Assembly: GCF_963662255.1 (NCBI RefSeq)
Contig: NC_085047.1
Span: forward strand, 98,649,619 to 98,713,618
Length of the DNA stretch: 64,000 nucleotides
Source: Cinclus cinclus
Lineage: Eukaryota; Chordata; Aves; Passeriformes; Cinclidae
Direction: 5' to 3'
Shown: in pieces, positions 12,026 through 25,846 of the stretch
Layout: each line of letters begins with the position of its first letter
Position numbering within the stretch: position 1 is the first letter of the stretch
Notes under the pieces: generated by a model
The model's input: the letters and a program-made list of their open reading frames with translations, nothing else
What the model was told of the DNA's origin: nothing
Database searches by the model: none
Program-made: the position numbers and the translations under genes

Positions 12026-14449
12026 AATGTGGAGAAACATATTCTATTAAAATATTGATTATTCCAAAGATAATCTATTACCAGAAGTGTAAACTTTAAA
12101 TGACTGGACTGCACATCCACACTTTGTGTCCATATATAAACTTTTCAAAGCTAAACTGGGGGAGCAGGGGGATTTGACATTAGTGGATTTTACATTAAAC
12201 AGAAAATGCCATGCAAAAAGTTATGTTAGTAGTGATGCTTCTGCGCTGATTAAACTACATGCAAGACGGTTTTATAAATGCATAGCTCTTGAGGACAGAT
12301 GCATGCTCTTACAATGGTTCTATAAATATGCATTGTAAAATGTTTATGTGGGCTCAGTGTGTGGGCAAATTCACAAAGAGATGCACGAACTCCCTTCTTT
12401 CTGATGACCAATAACCAGAAGAGGAAAAAGAAGAGATCCCTTTTAGAAGAATAGTCTAGACAGTTCAAAAATAGCCTTTGTGCCCTTGCCAGGTACACAG
12501 AAAACCAAAAAAGTAGGAACCATGGTGCTTACTAAATCAGAACATTGTTTTGACTGTTTTCCATTCACCCTCAACCTTCTGGATTTCAGCACAGAGATTC
12601 ACACCCATTCAGTTCCCAGAGAAGGCCACTTCATCCCAAGGCTTAATTGAAAATAACCATCAGCAGGTTTCCAGAGCTTCATACAGTGCAAAATCCTGAA
12701 CAATAAGAGTACTGGTGATGCAAAGTGGCAAGAGGTCAGAAGCTATCTTCAGAGCTTTAGCTGATCCTTTCCCTATTTGTTCTAATAAAACTCTTTTTTG
12801 CTTGCATGCTTGGCCTGGGGAAGGAGTTAAAGGTAGCAAGGGAAATCACATTCTCTTTTCCACTGCCTTTGCGTTTCAAAAAAAATAGCAAAGAAGAGCT
12901 GTTTATTCTTCCAAGCCAATGTGCATGTTCTGTGCACTCAGGATGACATTCCCTCACTGGAGACATGTAGAGTTAGATAACATCAATTTATGTTAAATAA
13001 TCTTAAAATAGAAACTCATACAGTGCTGTTTTAAACTTACTAGATAATCCTTTCTCGGAGTCTGATTCTGCATGTTGTTTTTTTGTTTTCTTTCAGTGTG
13101 TGGGAGATATTATCTCATGTTTTAGTGGATGCGGTCATTTTCTCCATGTGGCCAAGTTTAAAGTTTCTTGCAGGTTCTGTTCCCACATTTGGGGGACTCT
13201 ACGTTTCCCTCAAGATCCTGGGTGAGCAGGAATTTGTAAAACTCCACTCTGCAAGTGAGCCTTCACAAACTTGAAGTGACTGAAACTAGAGAGCCCAGGG
13301 ACAGCAAGAGCTGCTGCAGGAAGGTTTATCACGCAATGATCTGGGATGTTTAATAAGACTTATTTCTAAGCAGAGTGCTAATGCTGCATGCACACATTAT
13401 ATAAATATAATTAAGTAATGCTGCAACTATCAGATTATATCACAGATAGACCAATTTGAATTGACAGTACTGAATTATAAATTACGACGTTTAGCACCCC
13501 CAACTTCACGTCTGTAAACACTAACTCCACTCTGCTCTTAGTAGCTGCTATAAATTTGCCATTTGAAACTAAGTACAGTGCAGAGAATAAAGATTGTTTT
13601 TTATCCTCTCCTCACAAACTTTTGATACTGTCAATACGAAGACAGTTCTACATGTCAAAACCGATGAATTTACCCAGCTGCTAAAGACTGTGCTACCATA
13701 ACCTACTACAGCTGCAATACTTCTCCTGCATGCTCTTGAACTGCTCCTTTCCCAGCCTCCCAGCAGGTTGCAAATTTGCCCAGCAGCTAAATAGTCAACA
13801 CAACACACTATACAGAAGACAAAAGAGAGTGGTCTTGAGAACACCAGTGTGACTAGACAAAGTGATATATAAATTTAACAGGTTTTGCATTGTGACTGCT
13901 TTTCCTCCAACCCCCTTCCTTAACTCCACAGTATGCATCAGCTCTAACTTGTTTCCCAAGGAACACCACCAAAGCCATTATCAATCTCTAGCCTTAATTT
14001 CCCACAGAATGCATGCAAGTCCCTAAACCCAGAAGTATTACAAGTGGGAAATATTAATGCTGGATTGAGTCCAGATCTGATGATACGAAGTACAATTAAA
14101 GGCTTGGCAATTTAACAAATGACAGATGCTGCCTAACTACATTAAGAAATACCTTACAATGCATACATTTCAAGAGGCATTTTCTGAAGCTTTATAAATA
14201 CCCTGTTTCTTCTATTTACACTGCAAAGAGTTACTGCTAATGGTTCTCAAAGCACAGCACACACAAATCAGACAAATTAAATGCTGCAGCCAAAGGTGAC
14301 TCCTCCTTAGAAGCAATCATGCTTACACTGCTGAACTGATGATGCATTTTGCAACACTGCTTGGAAGAGAAAAAAATCAGCACTTTCAGAAAATCTTACA
14401 CTTTCTATAACATCCATTTTAAGAGAGTTAGGAAATAAGAGTGACTAGA

Positions 14450-14465
14450 TTTTTTTTTTTTTTTT
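14450..14465. repeat. T16 homopolymer
   Basis: Sixteen T residues. Nothing on the right side resembles a minus-strand retrocopy body. Confidence 0.95.
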
Positions 14466-17400
14466 AATGCAAAGATGCTAGAGTTTTACTCCATGATGCA
14501 ATTCAAACAAGAAGCAAAAGAAAAGGAAACAACAGAAAATTACTTATCTGGAAAAAAGATTCTTGTTCCTCAGCAGACTATCTCCATTTAAAAATTACAG
14601 CATCCTGAGTTTTGCTCTAACAAACACAAAAAGTTCATACTTGTTTGCCCTAGCAAGTGGAAGTAACTATTTTCTGAACTGACAAGTCATTGTGAACGTA
14701 ACTTCATATTTTTAACCATGAACCTTCTTAAGTATATAAAACTTTGATTTAAGGTGTCACACCACCATATTTATTTGAATTCCTACATCATGTAAGGAGA
14801 CTCAATACAACCCAATTTTCACAGAGCAGGCTACTAAAATAACCTGAACTAACAAAACAGGGTAATGTTGAAGGAACTAAAGCAAATCCTTCCAAATCAG
14901 TAAAATCCTCCACCAGACATCCAACCTATTGCACAAGAACCAAACTTCCTTAATAAGCTGGTATTCATCCTTCAAATCTTAGGCTGCAGAAAAAGAATCG
15001 TATATATAGTATCAGACTAAAAGAACCAAGAAAAGGAAAAAAATAAAAATTGACACAGTCATCTGCATCATGATCCTGATCAGTGATTTATTCAGCCAAG
15101 CACCAGACAAGTACCCCCAACACTATTGCTATACTTTTGCTCCTAGGTACCAGAGAAACTGCATTTTGGCACCTACTTCAGCCTGTAACAAATGACCTTT
15201 TCTGTTTTGGAGATGAAAATTCTGCGATGAGCATTCCTTCACCTTCCCAACAGGTGTGTTAGACTGCAGCAAGTCAGACATGGTGATATCCTTCAGGCAG
15301 ACCTGAGGCTCATTCACAGCAAGCCCCCTCCCATGAAACAGAGCACTTCAAAGCCTAAGAGAGGCCTCTCTTAATGTGGAGTTAACACTCAGAATTAGAC
15401 ATCTCTGGTAATTCAGCATCAAAACAACAACAACAAAAAAGACTAGTCATTGAAGTGTTTCTGTTTCTGTAGCAGGAATGGCAGGAATGAAGATAAATAG
15501 TGATCATGTGCCTGGTTCCTTGCGTTTCTAGGTCTTCATGTTGGTACTTCACTACATGTTTTGTATTATTTCAGTCAGATTGGAGAGTTCCCACAGCACT
15601 GCTCACTTCTAAAATGCATGAATTGGCTACCCTGGAAATAGCACTCAGCTGGAAAAGAACATGAGTTACAAAAGTAAAAATTACACCAGGGAATAAGAGA
15701 AAGAAATCCTCTGCATTTACATTTTAAATTTATGAAGCACTTTGCTACAGTGAAAAATTCACGTACCATAAAATCTTGGGAGCAGACTGAAACAAAAACA
15801 ATGTAGACAGCCTATTTTTCCTTTAATTCTAATGTTTCTACCATCTTCCCTACATCTTGGTCATTCCTTCCCATCACCTACACCTTCAATCTGACTCTAC
15901 TGTCCACATCAGCTTAAAGAATCAGAAGGACCCTGGGCACCCTGATACTGCATTATTATGTAGACAGACAGCAGTTCAGTTTTCCATGCAGCCAGACTGG
16001 AGTGTTACTCAAAAGCCTGGACATTTCCAGAAAAAAACTTTGCTAACAGCCAGTCACCACTCCCTGAGAGAGATGAGCTAATTAGAAAATAAGTACATTT
16101 TTGCAACTTCTTTAAAACATCATCTCAAGACCCCTTTGAGTTTTCACAAGGAATAAAATCTCTTGCTGCTTTTTTTCTATGTGACCTTTAAATCTCCTCT
16201 TGCCTTCAGGTAGCTTTTTCTACAGTTGAGACCATAACATTTCCTTATATTGTTACTGATGCTCTAATTGTGAGTGCAGCATTTGCCCTGGAAACACAGT
16301 AGGAACTCACAGATTTTATTATCTAAACTAAGTACTATTTCCTTCCCCATCATTTGGAAACTATCTCAAATAAAGCCTAACACACTGTTTACAGTTCATG
16401 CCCACTAAGGACTACATTAACAGCAGCAGATTCACATACAAGTAAATGCATCATAATTCTATGTTGTCACAGCTTTTGGTTGATGGACACTTGGAAATTT
16501 ACAGTAAACTCTGTGAAGTGCAGTGAAGTTTATGCTTTGAAACCCAACCCACAATTACATCAAAATCTGAATTTCACATTTTATTCTGCCTCTTAAAGCA
16601 AGGTTTGAGTCCTTTTGAGTTGTCCAGAGAAGTCTGGAAACATGTGAATGGTAAGAAAACTAAAATCAAAATAATCACCAAGTACATATTTTTAAAAATT
16701 TATTAATGCTCCAGACTGGACAGTTTGGCTGCAAAGAAATTTTACGTAAGTTGAAAAGAAGTATGGCAAGGTATGAGAAAGATGTAAATTCATGCATAGC
16801 TTTCTCTCTGTCAAAGCACAATTTGCAGATCTCCTTAGTAAAAAGGCAGCTGGAAAGTAAAACACTTCAAGGGATTAACTGTAGAATTAATTTGCTGTTG
16901 ATTTGGTAATTTATGAATTTTACAGATATGCACCCATAGTAGAGAGAGGAACCAAATTAAGAACTTCTGTTATTTATAATGCTCCAATAGGAGTGCAGTT
17001 CTAGTGTACTACATCTGGAATATGGAATGATTATATATTGAATAAGTTTTGATATGAAAATTAAACTGTGCAAAACTCTTAAGCATGGATTTAATATATT
17101 TTAAAAATAAAGCAGAAATACACATCACTGCTGTACTGACAATAAATTTTAAAAGCCCCAAGAGCCACAAGAAATTACACGATTCATTATCAGACTATGG
17201 TTAATATATAGGTTTATGTCCAAACATATCCTTACTCACATCTCACTAAACAAGGCATATCCATTCAGGATATTAAGTTACAACAGTGCAATAGTGATAG
17301 TTAGCTTCACAGAATTCAGATTATTTTCACTATGGTGAAAAAAAAGTACAGAAAACTGAGATTATGTCAGTGCTTTACAGACCATTACAAAAAGCAACAA

Positions 17401-18789
17401 AGAAGAAAAGCAGAAAGAGTTAAATCTCATCTCTCTGGTTCTGCAGCCCTTTATACCTGCTAAACACTGATGACTGCATTTTAGATCACTCTGCCATGTT
17501 CCAATGTTTCATTAAATGGCAAGCCTGTGAACTACAAGCTGGCATAACTGCATGTGAACAAAATACATCCTTAACTGTCGCTGTCAAACCCCCAAGCAAA
17601 CAAAAACATACACGTACATGAAATAAGTAACTATTTGATATTCTCTGAATGAGATGCCATTTCAGTGCTGAGCACGGTTGTCCATAGACAACTTCACTTC
17701 AAATTTAGCTTAGTTGAATGTATATTTAACTGTTAAATGTTATGATCCGAGACAATGAGTGACTTCTCTCTGAGCAATGTGTCTTACAGAAACATGATTC
17801 TCAACTTCTTAGAAGACCATGGTCAGGTTAACTCTTCCCTAAAAAAAAAAACTAAGCGCTGAAGATAAAGTACCTAAAAGTCACTGTAGATAACTCGTAC
17901 TAAATATAGAAGTCATGTGAAGAATTTCACCACAAAAAACATACAGTTTAATAAGCATATACCTTAATGGGATGGTGTGTCATCTTCTACCAATCTCCCC
18001 TCTATTCCACAAGATTCTACTTCTTCCTCTCAGAAATAATAAAAAAAACCCCAAAAACGGAACAGTCTGGAAAAAGCCCCTGAAATTATTTGCACAGCAA
18101 GTTCACCAAGGAATTGGTTTGGATTGACACTAGTATCACATTTCCTTCTGACATTCTGTAATCCACTATATTTAGTCACAATCAATATTTATGTTGCCTA
18201 ACTATTGTCTATATTTGACAAACACCAAGGTAACATGCCATGGCTCTGACACTATACTCAGTGTAGGTAGCTTCCCCTTCTTAGGATAACAATCCAGTCA
18301 GATGAAATACTAAATAAGATTTTAAGACAGCAGATGGCATCACTTAGTTATTTTTAATTGCTGCATTTACACACTGACCATTTAGTGTGTATTATAATCC
18401 ATTTTTTATTTTGATAATACATAATCTAGGAAACAACAGTCAGGATGAAAACAGACCTGGCTCTAAGCTTTGAGAGGGACTAAAAAACGGATCTGCTATT
18501 CCATCTTCCTTCATAATTTCTCAGTGTTCCTCGTGTAATAGCTATGATATTGTAGGCTGATGGAAAAAAAGCAGAAATATGTATTTCCTTTGTCAATTCA
18601 GATGATATGCAGATTTGAAAAGGTAAACTTTAAAAAAAAGGTGTCTGTGCACAGAGTCAAATTGCCTGGAAAAAGGTGAATTCAGAGATGGCAATGTACC
18701 AAGTCATTTTTCTGAACCCTCTTCAGAATAATAAAAACATGTTCTACAAAGGGTATTTAGAAAGTTCCAGTCACAGTAGTTAGTAGGTG

Positions 18790-19261
18790 CTACAGCCACA
18801 GTGTGTGATCAAAGAGGTATTTTTCCATGTACTGTGGAGAACTTGAGCTTACAATGCCATCAGTCAGCTGGACCACCTTCATCAGGCTCGTGGCAAGACT
18901 TGTAAATTCAAGGATGGCAGCCCACGGTGCAGAGGTGGCCCTGTGTTGGCTGATTCCTGGTAAGGCCATTGGAATCTGTCTCCTCCTGAGCCACAAACTA
19001 TTCCAGAGCACAACAGATGGTCCCTTGAAATCTTGCATGAAACAGATGCATGGGAAATGGGGAATAAACCACATAGAGAAGGGCAAAAATAAGGTCATAG
19101 TACAGGAGAAACACGCTCCTCCTCACCCACACATACACAGCTCTGCTTTTCTTTACCTGCTCCTAACATTTTCTCCAGTCTTACCTTTGCAAAAATCTTT
19201 TCAGAGAGCCATGATGTACGTAATGTCTGAATTTGGAGACTGCAGTCTTACAGAATATTGA
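18790..19261. other. Unexplained segment open on both strands
   Basis: A minus-strand frame of 102 codons (18,790-19,098) and a plus-strand frame of 144 codons (18,827-19,261) overlap in a stretch less AT-rich than its flanks. The plus strand has an AG acceptor-like site (TCAGTCAG, before about 18,869) and a good donor-like CTGGTAAGG near 18,958-18,966, and all three plus frames are free of stops over most of the interval between them. I recognise no domain in either product. The segment may be an old gene or retroelement relic, a non-coding exon, or chance. Confidence 0.25.
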
Positions 19262-22200
19262 GCAATTCTCTGCAGGGTTCCCAAGAGCATCCTTAACTGC
19301 TGGGTAAGTGCAAATGCCCACCAGAATTCACGCTGAGTATTCAGTGTGCATTTACAGCAGCCAGGAGCTTGACCTGAGCATCTTCTGTTGGTAGTAATAG
19401 ATTTTTAATGAATAGCAAGTCATGAAAACCAACAGGGCAAAGGAACTTGCATGGAAGCTATAGATTTCTTCAGAAAAGAAAAAAAAATAGTGCAGAAAAT
19501 ACTGAAAACAAGCGTTAGAAGTAATGAAGACATTACAAAATCTTTTCATTTTCTACCTTCATAAGGCTCTGTTTTCTCCCCCAGTGTTCAGATCAGCACT
19601 CCACTACCAAAGTATTCATCCTTTCTGCTCTAAGCCTAGGGCAGAAAGAAGACTTTTTAATCACCCAGAGCATGTCATTATACTTCTGGAAAGCAAACAG
19701 AACTCCAAAAGCTGTGAGGAACAGAGGGGAAAGAAGGAAAAATATCAATCTCTAATACAATTAATTATGCAAATATATATATGTATTTTTTTTAATGGAA
19801 ATCACTTTCTAAAGTGTTGTTAGTGCATGTATTAGACAAAATTTCTTTTCCCCATGGGTTAATTTATTTTCCAACCTGCTAGCAATATGAATTGAATGTT
19901 ACTGCAGAATGTAGAATCCGTAAGAGAATGAATTAAACTTATCTATCCCACAATAACGTGAATTCAAACTAACAGCACTATTACTAATGGCACGACAACT
20001 GGCATTGATACTCACTGCAGCCATATGCTTTCTGCTGAGTCAGTTTTGAAATACCAAAGTCCAAAAGGCAGCAGACAGAAGAATAAATTCCTAGAGGTCA
20101 CGAAATAGTCGGTAATTTGTAGTGAACATCACAACCATAACAACAAGAATTATCTGATACAGTTGTCTACAGCAGCAGTGGTTTGCCTCAAGTGATCTTG
20201 CCCTGTCCTGTTGAAGAGCTGCAGCTACACAAAACATGATTTGGACGCAAAATCCACAAGACATCAGCTCAAGAGGTCTGTCCTTAGTGTCAGAAGTGGT
20301 CACTGAAGTATCAGATCATATTTTAACATTACTTAGAGGTCTAAAATTACACATAGAGATCTCATAGGGCTGTCTAAACCTGAAGCAAGTCAGTTGCTTA
20401 AATCCTGTTGCAATCAGCAGCTATAGACCTGGTTTAGACACTGTAAAATACCACTGAGGGCTTCCAGTACATTGATGTCCTAGGCATTTCCAAATACCTG
20501 GTCTCTAGAGGGAGGTGGAGCCCTTTAAAATTCCTCAATATGGAAGCCATTCTGTCCTATTCGATTAATTTTGTGGTACTGAATCTCACAATCAACCTGT
20601 GTATTGCGTTCTTTATGCAAATAGGCACACATACAGAAAGAGAGGAAAAGCATTTTCTGAAATCACAGGGAAAGTCCTGTAGACATGCCTACATTAATTT
20701 ACAGTCACCTACAGAGAGCTTTTGACCAAATCTGTGTTAATGAAGCATATTCTCCCCAGGAGATTTTATTTATTTCCTTCTGAAAGGAGTAAGTAGATCT
20801 CCAGAGCTCCAACAATTCCTACCATGAACCCCTAAAGGATTCAGGTTGTGATTTGCCTTCCCGCACCTACAGAATAACTTCCCAAACCCTCCTTCCATTT
20901 TTTCTAGACTAGTCTTCCCACTTAAATTCTGAATTTAAGTAAGGACTAAGAACATTTCTCAAGTGCATATTAATCTACTTACACCTTTATCCCAATCCCA
21001 GCTGTCCTAGTTGGTTTGCAGACACCTGTGCAGCAAATGCCAAAGGGACTGGCTACCTCTTCAGTTCCTTTAACAGAATGCAATTCTGGAAACATGAAAA
21101 ATCACCTCCTCCTTTCTGTCTTCTACAGTGCTTTTGAACTGGTGGTGGGAGGAGCAAAAAGTCTTCCTATCTTGCAATGTGAGAAAAAGCAAAAATTCCC
21201 ATCAGAAGTGACTCACCAACATTAATCATATATACACCAGATTGAAAGGCACTCAGAACATGAAGTATGTATCCCAGCCTCAGTTAAGCAAATGAGAAGC
21301 AAATTTCTCAGCACTACCATATTATTTTAACTGCTGTATCTGTACAGTTTTGCACAATGAAGCTGAGGAATATAAATTTATTGTTTCCAGCACTGAACTT
21401 CTACACAGAAGTGCTGCTGAATCTTTTGGAAGCACAAGCAGCTGAGTAGCATGGAACTTCCTGTGTCTTGAAATGAATAAGCACCACTGTAAAGGTTTTT
21501 CACATCTTAAACATTCACATTCACATGACCTACCACCTGGTCTGTGCATTAAAATGAATATCCTTATATCTTAACCAAGCAGATGAAGAGCAAATATTAA
21601 ATAATCAAATTACACTGCAGGCCGAGATACTCAGTCTTCCATTAGCATCTCATGGGGAGTACTGTGAGTTTTTATTCACCAACAAAAAATCCAAATAAAA
21701 AAAACCCAGAGTGTACTGTTTAGATTCAAGATAACAGCTAAATATTGGGGATGAGTAGGTTTGAAGAAAAAGAGAAAAATAGTAAGAAAAAATCCTACTG
21801 TCTCCAAAAGGAAGTTTGAAAATTAAAAATTTTACTTTCTTATTTAAAAAAAAAAAAACTACAATGAAGCCATGTTTGGAAATACACACATACTGCTTGA
21901 ATCTACAAAGCAGGGAGTTTTCCCATTCACAATATATTTGCCATACTGCTCTACATTATGCATAAACTGGACTCAGGTTTTTTGCCTTTCTAGTATTTTT
22001 AACTCTATATAGTACTAACTATCTAGCTCTCACAGTGCTATACCCAGAATTACATACAAATAATATTCCATCAGCCATAAAAAAAACAAGTGTGATTACA
22101 AAAAGTAAACTATACTCCTCCTATTTTTCGGGGAAGTATTCCAATGCCCAGAACTAGATTATAGTCTGTCACAGTCCTACAAATTCAGGATAACTCAAGT

Positions 22201-24295
22201 GCTGCTGTAACATTAGCTTGGCATAAAAGAAATCAAAGCCTCACTGCAGTATAGCGCTTGAGCTACTGCCAAGTGAACAATTTCTACTGGCATTCAATTA
22301 TGTTGCATTTCCAGAAGCTAAGGCACAGCTCTAGCATGAGCAGGGCTGCTCTGAGCAAGACTTGTTCTGTTCAGATTAACACTTACCTGATAAATAGGTT
22401 TAATATGTAGCAATGTGCGACACACAAAACCAGGCAAGGATGTATATCTAGCTCCTTGCTGATTTCTAGAGGATATTTAACTCAAACATTATAACTATCA
22501 CGGTAAATAATAACAATATTTACATAAATCCTGCCTATGTCTTGTAAACTTAACAAAATGGTCAGATTTTCTCCTGGGTAGACGTAAAGAGTCCTGGTGA
22601 AAACCTGGGTTCTGATATACTTCAGACATTTATACACCCCTTGAGAAAACACTTGCATGACTTCAGAGCTTCAGTCTGTTCTAGCTCCTCACACAACAGA
22701 AAACCTTGCTGCTTTGGACAGATGACATTTTGCTTCTGGTATTCCCTCTCCCAAATCTTGACAGGGAGCAAGACCCCCAGGATGAGCACAGTGCTAATCT
22801 CACTCTCTGTGACATGAGAGTATGGCTTTTTGTATAAATATGCTGCTTCAGACTTAAGTTCACAATCTTTGAGAAGCTTTTTGAGGCAAATTGTTGCTGT
22901 GCCCTCATCCTTTCAAAAAAATCAGTGACGTGACTTTGTCATCCGAAATCTGAGGTAGCTAGAAATGCTACTCAATTCTGAGACACTTGGGCCTGCTTGT
23001 GCATCATTCAAGAGAACAAAAATTTAGAAACAATCCATGATGCCACATTTGAAGGGGTCCCCAGCAATGTCAGTAAACTAAGTTAGCCAGTGAGGAAAGG
23101 GTTAAATGGGACTTGGCAGGGTGGAATAGCTACAGCACCCCAGCGTACACCCAATACCATCTCCCTCTCTCTTACGAATGCACAGGAAGACAACTTTGTG
23201 CTAAAGGAAGCGCACAGCAATCTTTCAGTAAATGTTAGCTGGAGCAGGACCACACCCGTTTGTTCTGCTTTCACATCTTGTTTATGGAAGTTTTACTAAT
23301 GTCTTAACTGGCAAAAAGGCTGGACACAAGTAAAGTCCATTTTAAAACACAGCCAGGCTAAGGTTCATAACTTCTCATGAGGTTCTTGAAGGTTTTATAT
23401 TACAGATTCAGTCATTAATTTGTAAAGCAAGAGGGACAGAGACATTCCAATTTTTGGTGACTAGGCTTTTTCACAGTATTTTGTCACGTTTGAAAAAAAA
23501 TGCACTCTGTAGAAAGGGTTAGACATCCTAATATGCAAATGTTCCTTAAGAATAACTCCACATCCTCTGGGTAAAGATTTTATGCAATAAGTAAAAAGGA
23601 AGACTGAAGTGATGGTCCCAGTGCCATGTTATTGTAGTCCAAAGTGCAAAAGTGTGCAAGACCTTGAAAAGTGATATTAATAACGCACAAAAATTCAGTC
23701 TAAGGACTATCACTTTGGTTGCTACCTAAGATCCTATAAAGAAAAAAAACAAAACAGAAGAAGGCAAACCTTTGTTTCTTGGCAGATTTTGAGAACATGA
23801 AAAATGACTGCTTGACTTTAGTTTAAAAATTAGCAACTCTGCTTTCTTTGGTGCACTGTTAGAAAGAAGTGGGAGTAATACCCCACAACATTTGGGAGTT
23901 GTGACTACAAAGAACAAATCAAACATGATCAGCTTGCAATCTACATTTATTAACAACATATACAGCTTATTGAATCCACAGCAGCAGAGGAGACGAATCC
24001 ATATTCCAGCTCTCAACAACAACTCCAAATTACATGTGGGAAAACCAAAACAAAAAGGTTGGTGCCACATGCATAACAGGGACTGTACACAGGTATTTAC
24101 ATTTAGACTAGGGAAACTGCCCAGGTTTCCACAGCCCTTCTGGCCCCACCACACCACACTGAGGTCCACACAGCAGTGACTGTAAAGGCAAAAAGTACAG
24201 GAGGTGGTCTCCCAGAGGTACATGTGAAAGGCCAAATGCTTGCAGGACAAAGATAGGACCAGTTCTCATTCAAAAACATGGAAACAGGCTATTCC

Positions 24296-24340
24296 AAAAA
24301 AAAAAAAAAAAAAAAAAAAAAAGGAAAAAAAGAAAAAAAA
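24296..24340. repeat. A27 homopolymer followed by A-rich tail
   Basis: Twenty-seven A residues (24,296-24,322) continue into GG-A7-G-A8. No AATAAA-like signal lies directly upstream and no retrocopy body is recognisable, so I treat it as a simple repeat. Confidence 0.95.
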
Positions 24341-24750
24341 CCAAAAATCAGACATTACCACCAGTGAAAAAAAACCCAACCAAAACCTACATAATCAACC
24401 AGAGCAAACATAAATAAAGAGATTTCTGATTTATTCTCTAATCTAGTGGCTTGTAGCTCTTCCAAGAAACTGGCATTAGAACCTCCCTCCAGCCCACACT
24501 GGAGAAGAGTGAACCCACATTTTCTGGGTCCTGTGCAGCCCTGTCTGGCACGCTGGCAGGTCTCTGATGTGGCACCTGCTTCGTCCTTTCCATTGTACAG
24601 GGAGCCAAGGCACACACTCAAGGCTGTAGTTTCCCCTCCAGAAAAGCCAAGCATTTCAAAAGCCTGTTACAACTCTGCAGTTTGACACTTCCCTCCCAAT
24701 TTTAATTTAGCCCCAAGGAAATCGTTTAAGGTCAGCATAAAACCATTTGT

Positions 24751-24825
24751 AGAGGCAGGAATAGAAGTCCAGGACCAGCCTCAGATGTGGACCACACCCT
24801 GCTGCTCACTGCCCAACTATGAGCA
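24751..24825 (-). repeat. Possible relic of an ancient tRNA-derived SINE
   Basis: The stretch AGAGGCAGGAATAGAA...CCAGGACC followed by GACCACACCCTGCTGCTCACTG resembles the antisense of the promoter-box part of old amniote tRNA-derived SINEs. Its reverse complement carries a degenerate B-box-like sequence (GGACTTCTATTCC). The match is short and diverged, and I see neither an A box nor a tail. It could be chance similarity. Confidence 0.2.
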
Positions 24826-25700
24826 CATCACTCAAGATCCAGGGGTTAATCCCTTCTCTTCTCCAGATGCTTTACAGCAACTGTTCTCAGACAGGCTGGA
24901 ACGCAGTGAGAAGAATGCTAAATTTCAAGTATGTTTCTCTGCTGTTATGACTCTGATTCCCCTTTATTGTCTGTTTAGAAACATACCGAAGTAACACACA
25001 CCACAAATAAAACAAATGTCTTTGGAAAAGGTCTCAGCAAGATGCTCAGAGAGTCTTGTGCAGTTTGTGATTCAGTCTGCTTCCTTCTCCAGTTTAACCT
25101 GACATGTTGGCTTGCTATTAATCTGTGTGATGCTTCAGATATTTTCAGTATATCATACTGATTTTCCTCCCATTTAGACTAATTGTGAGTTTTCATCCAT
25201 GTTATCTGATGTTTCTTATTGATCAGAGAACAAGTTCTAATCTAAGTTCTCCATTGATATGAAAAAAATAGAAAGGTGCTGATCTGAATATGGAAAATCA
25301 GAAATTGCAAGGCTATTTAAACTGAAAACTCTCATGAAATTTGGATCTCTGAGGCAAGGGGAAGGTTTTATCTTCTACACTTGTAAATTAACTTCTAACC
25401 CTGTTAAGTACACCCAAATACACACCTGCCTTTGTTTCTACCTAATATGATAGGTAAGCTTCTACCTATCTAGTACAGTATAAAAGTTTCTACCTATGAT
25501 AGAAGAGTCCCAGAAAATTATGTTGGTAAATAGGAGTAACGACCACTCTTCAGGGTGGTATAGAAAGAAAGGAACAAAAGAAGGACCATGAAAAATTGTA
25601 GCAGCAAGTATTAAATACCCAAAGGGAACAATTTACAGGAAATTAATGAGTAGCCAGTATGGGACTGAGCAGGAAATCAGTGTCAGAAATTATGGAAGAA

Positions 25701-25773
25701 AAGCAGCAAACGTAAACAAGGAGAACACAGAATGAAAAAGCAGTAAATGTAAACAAGGAGAACAGAGAATGAA
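25701..25773. repeat. Tandem duplication, 37-bp period
   Basis: A 36-base unit starting AAGCAGCAAACGTAAACAAG (25,701-25,736) is repeated at 25,738-25,773 with three substitutions. This is the longest clear two-copy tandem unit I found in the window. Confidence 0.92.
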
Positions 25774-25826
25774 ATAGGATGTTGGCAACAGGCAAAGAAA
25801 AATTCAGGTCTTTAGAAAATGAGGAG

Positions 25827-25846
25827 AATTGAAATTAATTTCAATT
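25827..25846. repeat. Perfect 20-bp AT-rich palindrome
   Basis: AATTGAAATTAATTTCAATT equals its own reverse complement, and the symmetry breaks at the next base pair on each side. It lies about 55 bases after the 37-bp tandem duplication ending at 25,773. AT-rich palindromes of this size arise by chance or as homeodomain-like binding sites; no function is assigned. Confidence 0.9.

Noticed and set aside
23726..24250. 174-codon minus-strand open frame
   Set aside because: The product is Cys/Phe/Leu-rich with no family motif and begins and ends in ordinary AT-rich sequence. Chance is the simplest reading.
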